In this document: positions 18,463-28,144 of the stretch, in pieces | Layout: each line of letters opens with the position of its first letter | Position numbering within the stretch: the first letter of the stretch is position 1 | Assembly: GCF_001552175.1 (NCBI RefSeq) | Contig: NZ_BCQR01000020.1 | Span: forward strand, 20,272 to 84,271 | Source of the DNA: Actinomadura kijaniata NBRC 14229 | GTDB taxonomy: Bacteria > Actinomycetota > Actinomycetes > Streptosporangiales > Streptosporangiaceae | DNA: 64,000 nt | Direction of reading: 5' to 3' | Translations under genes and position numbers: made by a program | The notes under the pieces: model-generated | Database searches by the model: none | What the model was told of the DNA's origin: nothing | Seen by the model: only the letters and a program-made list of their open reading frames with translations

Positions 18463-19560
18463 ATGAGAGTACTCATCGTCGGTGGCGGTGTCGCGGGGCT
18501 TGCCGCGGCGCGCGGACTGACCGCGGCGGGACACGACGTCGAGGTGTACGAGGCGTCGCCGGAACTGCGCACCGAGGGCGGATCGATCTCGCTCTGGCCG
18601 GCCGGCGTCGGGATCCTGCGCGAGTTCAAGGTCGACCTCGACGGAGCGGGCCGCCGCCTGGAGGCGCTGACGAACCTGTCGGTGCGCGGCCGCACGCTCG
18701 GCACGATCGACCTGACCGAGGTCGAACGCCACTTCGACGGCCTGCCCTCCCTGCACATCGCCCGGCGCGAACTCGTCGAACGCCTCGCCGAGGGCGTGCC
18801 CGTCCAGTACGGCCGGACGATCACCAAGGCCGACCCCGACCGCGCGGAGCTCACCTTCGCCGACGGCAGCACCGCCCGCGGCGACCTGCTCGTCGGCGCC
18901 GACGGCCGCATGTCGGTCGTCCAGCGGGCGCTGTCGGGCGGCAACCCGAGCAGGCTCAACGGCTGGGTCACCTGGCAGGCGTTCACCACGGTGCCCGCCG
19001 ACGTCATCGACGCGGACCGGTCCCTGATGGTCTCCAACGGCCGGTCGCTCGGCAGCATCGTCCCGGCCGGGCACGGCAGGGCGCTGTGGTGGTTCGACCT
19101 GCGCGCCAAGCCGGGCGGCCGGTTCTGGGGCGACGCCCCCGACATCATGGAGCGGCTCCGCGAGCGGTTCGGGCACTGGCCCGAGCCGTTCCGGACGGTG
19201 CTCGAACGCGCCGAGACCGCCCAGTTCTACCCGCACCACATCCACCGCGTGCCCTCGGTCTGGGGCCGGGGCCCGACCACGCTGCTGGGCGACGCGGCCC
19301 ACACGATGCCCCCGGCGATGGCCATGGGCTCCGGCCAGGCGCTGGAGGACGCCTGGGCGCTGACCCGCTCGCTCGACGACCTGCGCGGCTACGAACGCGC
19401 CCGCGCCAGGACGGTGCGCAAGGTCGCGCGGATGGTCGGCACCGAGATGCCCAGCAGGCAGGGGCCGCTGACCGCCCTCGTCCCCGACGCGCGCTCGACC
19501 CGGTCCTACATCAAGTGGCTCCGCTCGGCCAGCGACTACTTCCAGGAGGGACGCGGGTAG
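18463..19560 (+). CDS. FAD-dependent monooxygenase (aromatic hydroxylase family)
   Basis: 365-residue flavoprotein of the p-hydroxybenzoate-hydroxylase fold. The FAD dinucleotide motif VLIVGGGVAGLAAARGL opens the protein, LLVGADGRMSVVQRAL is the DG motif and TTLLGDAAHTMPPAMAMG the GD motif that binds the flavin ribityl/pyrophosphate. It likely inserts one oxygen atom into an aromatic or enolic substrate using NAD(P)H. The shortness (no C-terminal thioredoxin-like domain) suits the kynurenine/salicylate-hydroxylase-like group. It is divergently paired with a TetR gene, consistent with inducible catabolism or detoxification; the substrate is unknown. Confidence 0.88.
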   Translation: MRVLIVGGGVAGLAAARGLTAAGHDVEVYEASPELRTEGGSISLWPAGVGILREFKVDLDGAGRRLEALTNLSVRGRTLGTIDLTEVERHFDGLPSLHIARRELVERLAEGVPVQYGRTITKADPDRAELTFADGSTARGDLLVGADGRMSVVQRALSGGNPSRLNGWVTWQAFTTVPADVIDADRSLMVSNGRSLGSIVPAGHGRALWWFDLRAKPGGRFWGDAPDIMERLRERFGHWPEPFRTVLERAETAQFYPHHIHRVPSVWGRGPTTLLGDAAHTMPPAMAMGSGQALEDAWALTRSLDDLRGYERARARTVRKVARMVGTEMPSRQGPLTALVPDARSTRSYIKWLRSASDYFQEGRG

Positions 19561-20577
<1,017 letters not shown>

Positions 20578-20593
20578 CCCGGTCCCCTTCCCA

Positions 20594-20623
20594 GGGGCTT
20601 CGCGCCGGGCGGCGCGGGGCCCC
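20594..20623 (+). terminator. Terminator hairpin after pip paralog 1
   Basis: GGGGC-TT-CGCGCC pairs with GGCGCG-GG-GCCCC around a 4-base GGGC loop and is followed by TTT, 16 bp after the pip stop codon. It separates pip from the ectoine operon. Confidence 0.7.
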
Positions 20624-20957
20624 TTTCCCATGCCCCGACCTCGGCGAAGGCGCCACGACGCCCGCACGCGGCGTGAGGATGACACCAAGATCGCGTGATT
20701 CACCTCACAGAAATGAGATCAAGAAACACCGCCGTAACACGAGAGCGGCGTTAAAGTCGGCCCCGGGATCGCCGCCTGGAACCATTCGCGCCATTGCCGG
20801 AGTCTTCGCCGGTCAGCGACGGGAACGGCGGAGCGTCGGCGCGTTTCCCCGCCGATAAAACGTTCCAAAAATTTGCAAGCGACCCGTTATACCCGCCGTG
20901 GCCGCGCCCAAACATCCACAAGATAACAATCGGTAACGCCGCACCGTTGGCATTCGC

Positions 20958-20963
20958 TAAGTT
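20958..20963 (+). promoter_or_regulatory. Possible -10 element of a leaderless ectA transcript
   Basis: TAAGTT fits the TANNNT -10 pattern and ends 8 bp before the ectA ATG, which has no recognisable ribosome site. This suggests transcription may start at or next to the ATG. No good -35 hexamer is seen at the matching distance. Confidence 0.3.
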
Positions 20964-20971
20964 GCCTGCAC

Positions 20972-21502
20972 ATGGCAGTGCAACCGCTCGAAACGGACAT
21001 ACCCACGGGCCGTTCCGCCGACGTGCGCCTACGGGAGCCGTCCCTCTCGGACGGCCCGGAACTGTGGCGGATGGCGCGGGACTCCAAGGTCCTGGACGTC
21101 AACTCCCCCTACAGCTACACGCTCTGGTGCCGCGACTTCGCCGACACCTCGGTGGTCGCCGACGACGGCGGGCGCCCCTGCGGCTTCGTCACCGGCTACC
21201 GGCGGCCCGACGTTCCCGACACGCTGTTCATCTGGCAGGTCGCCGTGGACGCGAGCCATCGCGGACGCGGCCTGGCCCGCCGCATGCTGGACGAACTGGC
21301 CGCCCGGACGCGCGGTCAGGGGATCCGCTGGGTGGAGGCCACCGTCACCCCCGACAACGCCCCCTCGGCCGCGATGTTCTCCTCGTTCGCCCGTGACCAC
21401 GGCTGCGGGCTGACCCGGACGCGGCTGTTCGGGCGCGAGCACCTGGCGGGCGACCACGAGCCCGAGGTGCTGTTCCGGATCGGCCCGCTGCCCGTCCGCT
21501 GA
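20972..21502 (+). CDS. ectA: L-2,4-diaminobutyrate N-gamma-acetyltransferase EctA
   Basis: 176-residue GNAT enzyme, second step of ectoine synthesis: acetyl-CoA plus 2,4-diaminobutyrate gives N-gamma-acetyldiaminobutyrate. Family-specific stretches are LRELPSL-like LREPSLSDGPELWRMARDS, LDVNSPYSYTLWCRDFADTSVVA and the acetyl-CoA loop QVAVDASHRGRGLARRML, with VEATVTPDNAPSAAMFSSFA closing the fold. It is the first gene of ectABCD. No Shine-Dalgarno sequence precedes the ATG, unlike the strong sites before ectB and ectC, which may mean a leaderless mRNA. Confidence 0.96.
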   Translation: MAVQPLETDIPTGRSADVRLREPSLSDGPELWRMARDSKVLDVNSPYSYTLWCRDFADTSVVADDGGRPCGFVTGYRRPDVPDTLFIWQVAVDASHRGRGLARRMLDELAARTRGQGIRWVEATVTPDNAPSAAMFSSFARDHGCGLTRTRLFGREHLAGDHEPEVLFRIGPLPVR

Positions 21503-21558
21503 AGCCACCGCGAGCCCCCTCTCCTCATTTTCCGTCCATCACCCTCCGGAGGTACGGC

Positions 21559-22824
21559 ATGAACACTTTCGAACGCCTGGAATCCGAAGTACGCGGCTAC
21601 TGCCGCGGCTGGCCCACGGTCTTCACCACCGCCCGGGGAAGCCACATCACCGACGAGAACGGCCGCACCTATCTGGATTTCTTCGCCGGTGCCGGGACCC
21701 TCAACTACGGGCACAACAACCCGCTGCTGAAACAGCGGCTCATGGATTATCTGGCGGCCGACAACATCGTGCACAGCCTTGACATGTACACCGCCGCCAA
21801 ACGCACTTTCCTGGAACGTTTCGAGGAGGTCGTGCTCCGGCCGCGCGGCCTGGACTACAAGGTCCAGTTCCCCGGCCCGGCGGGCAACCACTCGGTCGAG
21901 GCGGCGCTGAAGCTGGCCCGCAAGTACACCGGCCGGGAGACGGTCGTCAGCTTCACCAACGCCTTCCACGGCATGACGCTGGGCGCGCTGGCGGTCACCG
22001 GCAACTCGATGAAGCGCACCGGCGCGGGCGTGCCGCTGGGCCACGGCGTGGCGATGCCCTACGACAACTACCTGGACGGCCGCACCCCCGACTTCCTGCT
22101 GTTCGAGACGATGCTGGCCGACAGCGGCTCGGGCCTGGACAAGCCCGCCGCCGTGATCGTGGAGACGGTGCAGGGCGAGGGCGGCATCAACGCCGCCAGC
22201 GCCGACTGGCTGCGCGGCCTGGCCGACCTGTGCAAGCGGCACGACATGCTGCTGATCGTCGACGACGTGCAGATGGGCTGCGGCCGGACCGGCGCGTTCT
22301 TCAGCTTCGAGCAGGCCGGGATCACGCCCGACATCGTGTGCCTGTCGAAGTCGCTGAGCGGCTACGGCCTGCCGTTCGCGGTCACGCTGTTCCGGCGCGG
22401 CCTGGACGTGTGGGAGCCCGGTGAGCACAACGGCACCTTCCGCGGCTTCAACCCGGCGTTCGTCACCGCCACCGGCGCGCTGGAGGAGTACTGGACCGAC
22501 GAGGGGCTGACCGGGCGGACCCTCGCCAAGGGCGACCTGGTCGAGCGCGGCCTGAACGAGATCGCCCTGCTGAACGCCGACGTCGTGGAGACCGTCCGGG
22601 GCCGCGGTCTGGCCTGGGGCCTGGTCATGAAGGACGCCGAGCTGGCCCCGCGGGTGTGCGCGGAGGCGTTCGAGCGCGGCCTGCTGATGGAGACCTCCGG
22701 CCCCGAGGGCGAGGTCGTCAAGCTGCTGCCGCCGCTGACCACCGACGAGGCCGACCTGGGCCGGGGGCTGGAGATCATCGCCGAGTCGGTGAGCGCCGTC
22801 ACCCGCGACCGGGTCCCCGCCTGA
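21559..22824 (+). CDS. ectB: Diaminobutyrate-2-oxoglutarate transaminase EctB
   Basis: 421-residue class-III aminotransferase making L-2,4-diaminobutyrate from aspartate semialdehyde and glutamate, the committing step of ectoine synthesis. PLP features: [20 protein letters not shown] (about 106-125), [13 protein letters not shown] with the PLP-ring Asp (about 233-245) and the Schiff-base Lys264 in [11 protein letters not shown]. The ATG is preceded by GGAGG with 7-bp spacing. It lies 56 bp after ectA and 13 bp before ectC. No dedicated aspartokinase gene accompanies the cluster. Confidence 0.97.
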   Translation: MNTFERLESEVRGYCRGWPTVFTTARGSHITDENGRTYLDFFAGAGTLNYGHNNPLLKQRLMDYLAADNIVHSLDMYTAAKRTFLERFEEVVLRPRGLDYKVQFPGPAGNHSVEAALKLARKYTGRETVVSFTNAFHGMTLGALAVTGNSMKRTGAGVPLGHGVAMPYDNYLDGRTPDFLLFETMLADSGSGLDKPAAVIVETVQGEGGINAASADWLRGLADLCKRHDMLLIVDDVQMGCGRTGAFFSFEQAGITPDIVCLSKSLSGYGLPFAVTLFRRGLDVWEPGEHNGTFRGFNPAFVTATGALEEYWTDEGLTGRTLAKGDLVERGLNEIALLNADVVETVRGRGLAWGLVMKDAELAPRVCAEAFERGLLMETSGPEGEVVKLLPPLTTDEADLGRGLEIIAESVSAVTRDRVPA

Positions 22825-22837
22825 GAGGAGCACCCCA

Positions 22838-23248
22838 ATGATCGTCCGTTCGCTGAACGAGATCGTCGGCACCGACCGCGACGTCCGGGCGGAGACCTGG
22901 CGCAGCCGCCGCCTGGTGCTGGCGAGGGAGAGGGTCGGCTTCTCCCTGCACGACACGGTCCTGTACGCCGGGACCGAGACGCGGATGTGGTACGCGAACC
23001 ACATCGAGGCCGTCTACTGCATCGAGGGCGAGGGCGAGCTCGTCAACGAGGAGACCGGCGAGAAGCACCGCATCGAACCCGGCGTGATGTACCTGCTCGA
23101 CGGCCACGAGCACCACGTCCTGCGCGCCCACACCGACGTGCGCACCGTCTGCGTCTTCAACCCGCCGTGCACCGGCCGTGAGGTCCACGACGAGAACGGT
23201 GTCTACCCCCTGCTGACCGAGCCGGAGAACGACCAGGAGAACGCGTGA
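22838..23248 (+). CDS. ectC: L-ectoine synthase EctC
   Basis: 136-residue cupin that cyclises N-gamma-acetyldiaminobutyrate to ectoine. Starts [16 protein letters not shown] as in the family; the cupin strands include [19 protein letters not shown] and [26 protein letters not shown] lies upstream of the ATG. Its stop overlaps the ectD GTG start by 4 bp (GTGA), so hydroxylase production is coupled to ectoine synthesis. Confidence 0.97.
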   Translation: MIVRSLNEIVGTDRDVRAETWRSRRLVLARERVGFSLHDTVLYAGTETRMWYANHIEAVYCIEGEGELVNEETGEKHRIEPGVMYLLDGHEHHVLRAHTDVRTVCVFNPPCTGREVHDENGVYPLLTEPENDQENA

Positions 23249-24150
23249 GCATCATCGAGTCCCATCCCTCCGTCGACGACGCCTACCCCACCCGCAAGGC
23301 CGCCGAGGCGGCGCTGCTGTACCGCGTGGACCCGGTGGTGTACGGCTCGGCCGGCGACGGCCCGATCGACGCCGGGACGCTGGAGTCCTACGACGCCAAC
23401 GGCTACCTCACGGTCGACCGGCTCCTCGACCCCGAGGAGGTGGAGCTGTACCGCGCCGAGCTGCGCCGCCTGTCGTCGGACCCGAAGATCCTGGCCGACG
23501 AGCGCACCGTCACCGAGCGCGGCTCGGACGAGGTCCGCTCCATCTTCGAGGTGCACCGCATCAGCGAGGTGTTCGCGAACCTGGTGCGCGACCCGCGCGT
23601 GGTGGGCCGGGCCCGGCAGATCCTCGGCTCGGACGTCTACGTCCACCAGAGCCGGGTCAACTACAAGCCCGGGTTCAAGGGCAAGGACTTCTACTGGCAC
23701 TCCGACTTCGAGACCTGGCACGCCGAGGACGGGATGCCGCGGATGCGCGCGGTCAGCATCTCGATCGCCCTCACCGAGAACTTCGCGCACAACGGCGGAC
23801 TGATGATCATGCCGGGGTCGCACCGGACGTTCGTGTCGTGCGTCGGTGAGACGCCCTCCGACCACTACAAGGAGTCGCTGAAGGGCCAGGAGATCGGCAC
23901 CCCGGACCCGGGCAGCCTGTCGATCCTGGCCGACAAGCACGGCATCGAGCTGTTCACCGGCCCGGCGGGCTCGGCGACGATGTTCGACTGCAACTGCATG
24001 CACGGCTCCAACGGCAACATCACCCCGTTCCCGCGCTCCAACGTCTTCATCGTCTTCAACAGCGTGGAGAACACCTGCGTCGAGCCGTTCTCCGCCCCCG
24101 CGCCCCGCCCCTCGTTCATCGGCGCCCGCGACTTCACCCCCGTCGCCTAG
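23245..24150 (+). CDS. ectD: Ectoine 5-hydroxylase EctD
   Basis: 301-residue Fe(II)/2-oxoglutarate dioxygenase converting ectoine to 5-hydroxyectoine. The iron-binding triad is visible: His152 and Asp154 in [11 protein letters not shown] and His253 in CMHGSNGN. The [19 protein letters not shown] segment is the EctD signature. Its presence means the host makes hydroxyectoine, which protects better against heat and desiccation. It is the last biosynthetic gene; 96 bp later the importer operon begins, so both may share one transcript. Confidence 0.97.
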   Translation: MSIIESHPSVDDAYPTRKAAEAALLYRVDPVVYGSAGDGPIDAGTLESYDANGYLTVDRLLDPEEVELYRAELRRLSSDPKILADERTVTERGSDEVRSIFEVHRISEVFANLVRDPRVVGRARQILGSDVYVHQSRVNYKPGFKGKDFYWHSDFETWHAEDGMPRMRAVSISIALTENFAHNGGLMIMPGSHRTFVSCVGETPSDHYKESLKGQEIGTPDPGSLSILADKHGIELFTGPAGSATMFDCNCMHGSNGNITPFPRSNVFIVFNSVENTCVEPFSAPAPRPSFIGARDFTPVA

Positions 24151-24246
24151 CCGTCCCCCTCCATGTCCGGCGCCGCGTCCGCCGGGGCCCTCCCCGGCGG
24201 ACGCGGCGCCGCGCACCCCACCCCCCACCCCACCCCGGGAGCTCCC

Positions 24247-25140
24247 ATGACCTCTTCCAGACGCGACTTCCTGCGCACCGCCGCGATGCTGGGCGCGGCC
24301 GTCCCCCTCGCCGCCGCCGGATGTTCCACCACCGACCCGCAGGCCGAACGCCGGGGCGGCGGCACCCTGGCGCGGGCCCGCCAGGAGGGGAGGATCCGTG
24401 TCGGGTTCGCCAACGAGGCCCCCTACGGCTTCACCGACAAGGACGGCAAGCTGACCGGCGAGGCCCCCGAGCTGGCCCGCGTCGTCTTCAAGGAACTCGG
24501 CATCCCCACCGTCGAGGGCGTGCAGGTCGCGTTCGGCGGCCTGATCGGCGGCCTGCAGGCCAAGCGGTTCGACGTCATCTCCGCCGGGATGTTCATCACG
24601 CCGGAGCGGTGCGGCGCGGTCGCGTTCTCCGACCCCGAGTACGTCGCCAAGAGCGCGTTCCTCGTGCCGAGGGGCAATCCCAAGAAGATCCGCAAGTTCG
24701 AGGACGCCGCGCGGGCGAACGCCCGGATCGGCGTCCTGACCGGTGCGGTGGAGGGTGACTACGCCGCGAAGCTCGGGGTGAGGAAGGACAACGTCAAGAC
24801 CTTCGACAGCGCCCCCAACGCGTTCGAGGGCCTCAAGGCCGGTCGCATCGACGCCCTCTCCCTCACCCGCATCTCCCTGGCCGACCTGCTGTCCAAGCAC
24901 CAGGGCGAGCCGTTCGAGGTGACCGACCCCTTCACGCCGGTGATCGACGGGAAGGAGCGGTTCGGGGCGGGCGCGTTCGCGTTCCGCAAGGCCGACGCCG
25001 ACCTGCTCAAGGCGTTCAACGACAAGCTCACCGAGCTGAAGACCGGCAGGCGGCTGCTGCCGGTGCTGCGCCCGTTCGGGTTCACCGAGGCCGACCTGCC
25101 CGGCCCGGGCGACACCGCCGCCAAGTTCTGCCAGGGCTGA
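24247..25140 (+). CDS. ehuB: Ectoine/hydroxyectoine ABC transporter substrate-binding lipoprotein
   Basis: 297 residues. The N terminus has a twin-arginine motif (SRRDFLRTAAMLGAA) followed by a lipobox LAAAGC, so it is probably exported folded by Tat and lipid-anchored outside the membrane. The mature part is a family-3 amino-acid-type binding protein; VGFANEAPYGFTDKDGKLTG and RFDVISAGMFITPERC match the EhuB family that binds ectoines with high affinity. ATG 24247 is chosen because it starts the Tat signal and has GGGAG upstream; an earlier in-frame ATG at 24163 would add a Pro-rich stretch. Confidence 0.93.
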   Translation: MTSSRRDFLRTAAMLGAAVPLAAAGCSTTDPQAERRGGGTLARARQEGRIRVGFANEAPYGFTDKDGKLTGEAPELARVVFKELGIPTVEGVQVAFGGLIGGLQAKRFDVISAGMFITPERCGAVAFSDPEYVAKSAFLVPRGNPKKIRKFEDAARANARIGVLTGAVEGDYAAKLGVRKDNVKTFDSAPNAFEGLKAGRIDALSLTRISLADLLSKHQGEPFEVTDPFTPVIDGKERFGAGAFAFRKADADLLKAFNDKLTELKTGRRLLPVLRPFGFTEADLPGPGDTAAKFCQG

Positions 25141-25146
25141 TCCGCC

Positions 25147-25854
25147 GTGTCCGAAGTCCTCGACAGCCACCCCCAGTTGCTCCAGGGCGCGTGGATCACC
25201 GTGCAGATCACCGTCCTCGGCGCGGTGCTCGCGCTGGTGCTGGCGCTGGCGTTCGGCGTGGCGGGCGCCGCGCGGGCGGTGTGGATGCGCGCGGTCAACC
25301 GCCTCTACGTGGAGTTCTTCCGGGGCGCGGCGGCGCTGGTGCTGATGTACTGGCTGTTCTACTCGCTGCCGCTGGTCGGCCTGCGGTTCACCCCGATGGC
25401 CGCCGCCGTGCTGGCGCTCGGCCTCAACTACGGGGCCTACGGCGCCGAGGTGGTGCGCGGCTCGATCAACGCCGTGCCGAAGGCGCAGTACGAGGCGGCG
25501 GTCGCGCTGAACCTGCGGCCCGCCCAGCGGATGCGCCGGGTGATCCTGCCGCAGGCGGTGGCGCTGATGCTGCCGCCGTTCGGGAACCTGCTCATCGAGC
25601 TGATGAAGGCCACGGCCGTGGTGTCGCTGGTGACGATCGCCGACCTGACGTTCCGCGCCCAGCAGATCCAGGCCAACACCGGTGAGACGGCGGCGACCTA
25701 CGCGCTCGTCCTGGTGGTGTACTTCGTGATCGCGCAGGTGCTGCAACGCCTCGTCCGGCTGCTGGAGCACCGCACCGAACGGATGCTGGGCCGCCGGCCA
25801 CGCCGCGGCGCGCTCCGCGAGGTCCCCGCCCCGGCGGGAGGCGCGCCCCGATGA
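25147..25854 (+). CDS. ehuC: Ectoine/hydroxyectoine ABC transporter permease EhuC
   Basis: 235-residue polar-amino-acid-type permease with about five transmembrane helices. The opening GAWITVQITVLGAVLALVLAL helix and the EAA loop (YEAAVALNLRPAQRMRRVILPQAV) that contacts the ATPase are clear. GTG start 6 bp after ehuB. It ends in an ATGA overlap with ehuD. Confidence 0.93.
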   Translation: MSEVLDSHPQLLQGAWITVQITVLGAVLALVLALAFGVAGAARAVWMRAVNRLYVEFFRGAAALVLMYWLFYSLPLVGLRFTPMAAAVLALGLNYGAYGAEVVRGSINAVPKAQYEAAVALNLRPAQRMRRVILPQAVALMLPPFGNLLIELMKATAVVSLVTIADLTFRAQQIQANTGETAATYALVLVVYFVIAQVLQRLVRLLEHRTERMLGRRPRRGALREVPAPAGGAPR

Positions 25855-26504
25855 CCTGGGACTGGAACTACACCGGGGAGATCCTCCCCGACCTGCTCAA
25901 CGGCCTGCGCGTCACCGTCGTCGCCACCCTGCTCGGCTACGCCATCGCGCTGGTGCTGGGCCTGGCCTGGACGCTGCTGCAACGCACCCCCAGCCGCCTG
26001 GTCAACGGGACGGTCCGCTGGGCGGCGGAGTTCATCCGCAGCACCCCCCTGCTGGTGCAGCTGTTCTTCGTCTTCTACGTGCTGCCGTCGTGGGGCCTGA
26101 CGCTCGGGCCCCTCACCGCCGGGATCATCGGCCTGGGCCTGCACTACTCCACCTACACCGCCGAGGTGTACCGGGCGGGCATCGACGACGTGCCGCGCGG
26201 CCAGTGGGAGGCGGCCACCGCCCTCAACCTGCCGCGCCGCCGCGTGTGGCTCGGGGTGGTGCTGCCGCAGGCCGTCCGCAGGGTGGTGCCCACGCTCGGC
26301 AACTACCTCATCGCCATGTTCAAGGACTCGCCGCTGCTGCTGGCCGTCAACGTCGTGGAACTGCTCGGGGCCGCCTACCAGACCGGCTCCAGGACGCTCC
26401 AGTTCCTGGAGCCGATCACGATCGTCGGCGTGCTGTTCATCGCGGTCAGCGTGCTGTCCTCCCTGCTCGTCCGTCGCCTGGAGAGGCGCTATGCCACCTA
26501 CTGA
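25851..26504 (+). CDS. ehuD: Ectoine/hydroxyectoine ABC transporter permease EhuD
   Basis: 217-residue second permease subunit. It has the HisM/GlnP-type fold: NGLRVTVVATLLGYAIALVLG helix, RSTPLLVQLFFVFYVLPSW and the coupling loop WEAATALNLPRRRVWLGVVLPQAV. It overlaps ehuC by 4 bp and ehuA by 14 bp, so all three transport-core genes are tightly coupled in translation. Confidence 0.93.
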   Translation: MTWDWNYTGEILPDLLNGLRVTVVATLLGYAIALVLGLAWTLLQRTPSRLVNGTVRWAAEFIRSTPLLVQLFFVFYVLPSWGLTLGPLTAGIIGLGLHYSTYTAEVYRAGIDDVPRGQWEAATALNLPRRRVWLGVVLPQAVRRVVPTLGNYLIAMFKDSPLLLAVNVVELLGAAYQTGSRTLQFLEPITIVGVLFIAVSVLSSLLVRRLERRYATY

Positions 26505-27360
26505 CACCACTCCCGCAGTCCCCGCACCCGAGGACGACGTCCCCGGCGTCCCGCTCGCGAAGGGCGCCGCCGACCCGCTGCCGCACGGCGAGGCGCCCGG
26601 CATCCGGTTCGAGAAGGTGGTCAAGCGGTTCGGCGGCAACGTCGTGCTGCGCGAGCTCGACTTCACCGTCGCGCCCGGCGAGCGCGTCACGCTGATCGGG
26701 CCGTCCGGGTCGGGCAAGACCACGATCCTGCGGCTGCTGATGACCCTGGAACGGGTCGACGGCGGGATCATCCGGGTCGGCGAGCGGCCGCTGTCGCACA
26801 TGGAGCGCGGCGGGCGGCTCGTCCCGGCCAACGAGAGGCACCTGCACGAGATGCGCAAGCAGATCGGCATGGTGTTCCAGCAGTTCAACCTGTTCCCCAA
26901 CATGAACGTGCTGCGCAACCTCACCGAGGGCCCGGTGCACGTGCTGGGGCTGTCCCGGGACGAGGCCGTCGAGCGCGCCCGCGGGCTGCTGGACATGGTG
27001 GGGCTCGCCGACAAGATCGAGGCGCACCCGTCGCAACTGTCGGGCGGCCAGCAGCAGCGCGTGGCGATCGCCCGCGCGCTGGCGATGCGGCCGAAGGTGC
27101 TGCTGCTGGACGAGGTCACCTCCGCGCTCGACCCCGAGCTGGTGGTGGGCGTGCAGGACCTGCTGCGCGACATCGCCCGGCAGAGCGACCTGACGCTGCT
27201 GTGCGTGACGCACGAGATGCGCTTCGCCCGCGACATCTCCGACCGGGTGCTGATGTTCGACCAGGGCCAGATCGTGGAGGAGGGCCCGCCGGATCAGATC
27301 TTCGGCGAGCCGCGCGAGCGGCGCACCCGCGACTTCCTCCAGGCGGTGCTGGCCTCCTGA
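26491..27360 (+). CDS. ehuA: Ectoine/hydroxyectoine ABC transporter ATP-binding protein EhuA
   Basis: 289-residue ATPase of the polar amino acid uptake family. Walker A GPSGSGKT at 70-77, Q-loop in MVFQQFNLFPNMNVLRNL, signature LSGGQQQRVAIARAL, Walker B VLLLDEVTSALD and H-loop CVTHEM. A ~35-residue Pro/Asp-rich leader is additional to the usual start. It is the last gene of the ectABCD-ehuBCDA locus and is followed by a strong hairpin. Confidence 0.94.
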   Translation: MPPTDTTPAVPAPEDDVPGVPLAKGAADPLPHGEAPGIRFEKVVKRFGGNVVLRELDFTVAPGERVTLIGPSGSGKTTILRLLMTLERVDGGIIRVGERPLSHMERGGRLVPANERHLHEMRKQIGMVFQQFNLFPNMNVLRNLTEGPVHVLGLSRDEAVERARGLLDMVGLADKIEAHPSQLSGGQQQRVAIARALAMRPKVLLLDEVTSALDPELVVGVQDLLRDIARQSDLTLLCVTHEMRFARDISDRVLMFDQGQIVEEGPPDQIFGEPRERRTRDFLQAVLAS

Positions 27361-27367
27361 CGGGAAC

Positions 27368-27396
27368 GGGTGGGGCTCCCCGGCGGGGCCCCACCC
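27368..27396. terminator. Bidirectional terminator closing the ect-ehu locus
   Basis: GGGTGGGGC and GCCCCACCC form a perfect 9-bp stem with an 11-base loop between the ehuA stop and the stop of the convergent HD-domain gene. Confidence 0.75.
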
Positions 27397-27419
27397 GGAC
27401 GGTCGCGGCGGACGCGCCC

Positions 27420-28073
27420 TCAGGCGACGCCCGGCCAGGCGTTGCCGGTCATCTCCTCCCAGCGGGGCATCGGGATCTCGGGGTGGAACTGGCGCAGCAG
27501 CTCGCTGGGGAAGGTGCCCACCGGGGCCTTGCGCGGGTTGGCGGCGGCCTGGGCGACGATCGTGCCGGACAGGTCGTCGGCCAGCTCCAGCCGGGGGAAG
27601 GCGGCGTGCACCCGGTCGGCCAGCCCCTCGGGGAGGTTCTCCGCGCCGAGCGCGACCACGTCGATCCCGGCGCCGGTGTGCGTGAGGGCGATCTCCGGGC
27701 GCATCCGGTGGGCGATGCCCACGCTGGTGTGCAGCGCGATGGCCTCCCAGACGACCCGGACGCGGTCGGCGGGCACGCCCTGCCCTTCGAGGAACGACAC
27801 GGCCGCGTCGGCGCCGTCCACCTCGAAGCGCTGGTCGCCGTTGCCCCGCTCGTTCAGCCCCATGTCATGCAGGAGACAGGCCAGGAACAGCAGTTCGTCG
27901 TCGTAGTCGGAGCCCGCCTTCAGGCCCATCCCCTCGCCCGCCGCGCGGCCGAACAGGTAGCTGCGGACGCTGTGGTGGGCGAGGGCCTCGCTCACCTCCT
28001 CGTAGGCGTGGGCGTAGGCGCGGCGGGCCAGGTCGGTGTCGGGGAACGCGAATTCGGCGAAGTGATCGGTCAT
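27420..28073 (-). CDS. HD-domain hydrolase (cyanamide-hydratase-like)
   Basis: 217 residues with an HD metal-binding core: HHSVRSYLFGRA, LFLACLLHDMGL (the His-Asp pair), a distal HTSVGIAHRM and a late Asp/His set. The arrangement and length resemble the HD proteins annotated as cyanamide hydratases or DDI2-like, but substrate prediction inside the HD superfamily is unreliable. ATG 28073 is used; a GTG two codons earlier is also possible. It is convergent with ehuA and divergent from the GlxA-type regulator. Confidence 0.75.
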   Translation of the reverse strand: MTDHFAEFAFPDTDLARRAYAHAYEEVSEALAHHSVRSYLFGRAAGEGMGLKAGSDYDDELLFLACLLHDMGLNERGNGDQRFEVDGADAAVSFLEGQGVPADRVRVVWEAIALHTSVGIAHRMRPEIALTHTGAGIDVVALGAENLPEGLADRVHAAFPRLELADDLSGTIVAQAAANPRKAPVGTFPSELLRQFHPEIPMPRWEEMTGNAWPGVA

Positions 28074-28144
28074 GCACACGATGGTCGGCCCGCCGCCGTG
28101 CCGCCACCAGTGGCCCGAAGGCCGAGGTGCGCTATATTCCGGCC

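Larger units (their letters stand above)
20578..20971. other. Regulatory interval upstream of the ectoine operon
   Basis: 394 bp without a gene. After the pip terminator it becomes clearly AT-richer than the rest of the window (about 20700-20960, including GATAAAACG and CCAAAAATTTGC), as expected for a regulated promoter. An imperfect inverted repeat AACACCGC / GCGGCGTT lies at 20725-20752. Osmotic or temperature control of ect genes is known in other bacteria; no known operator was identified here. Confidence 0.5.
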
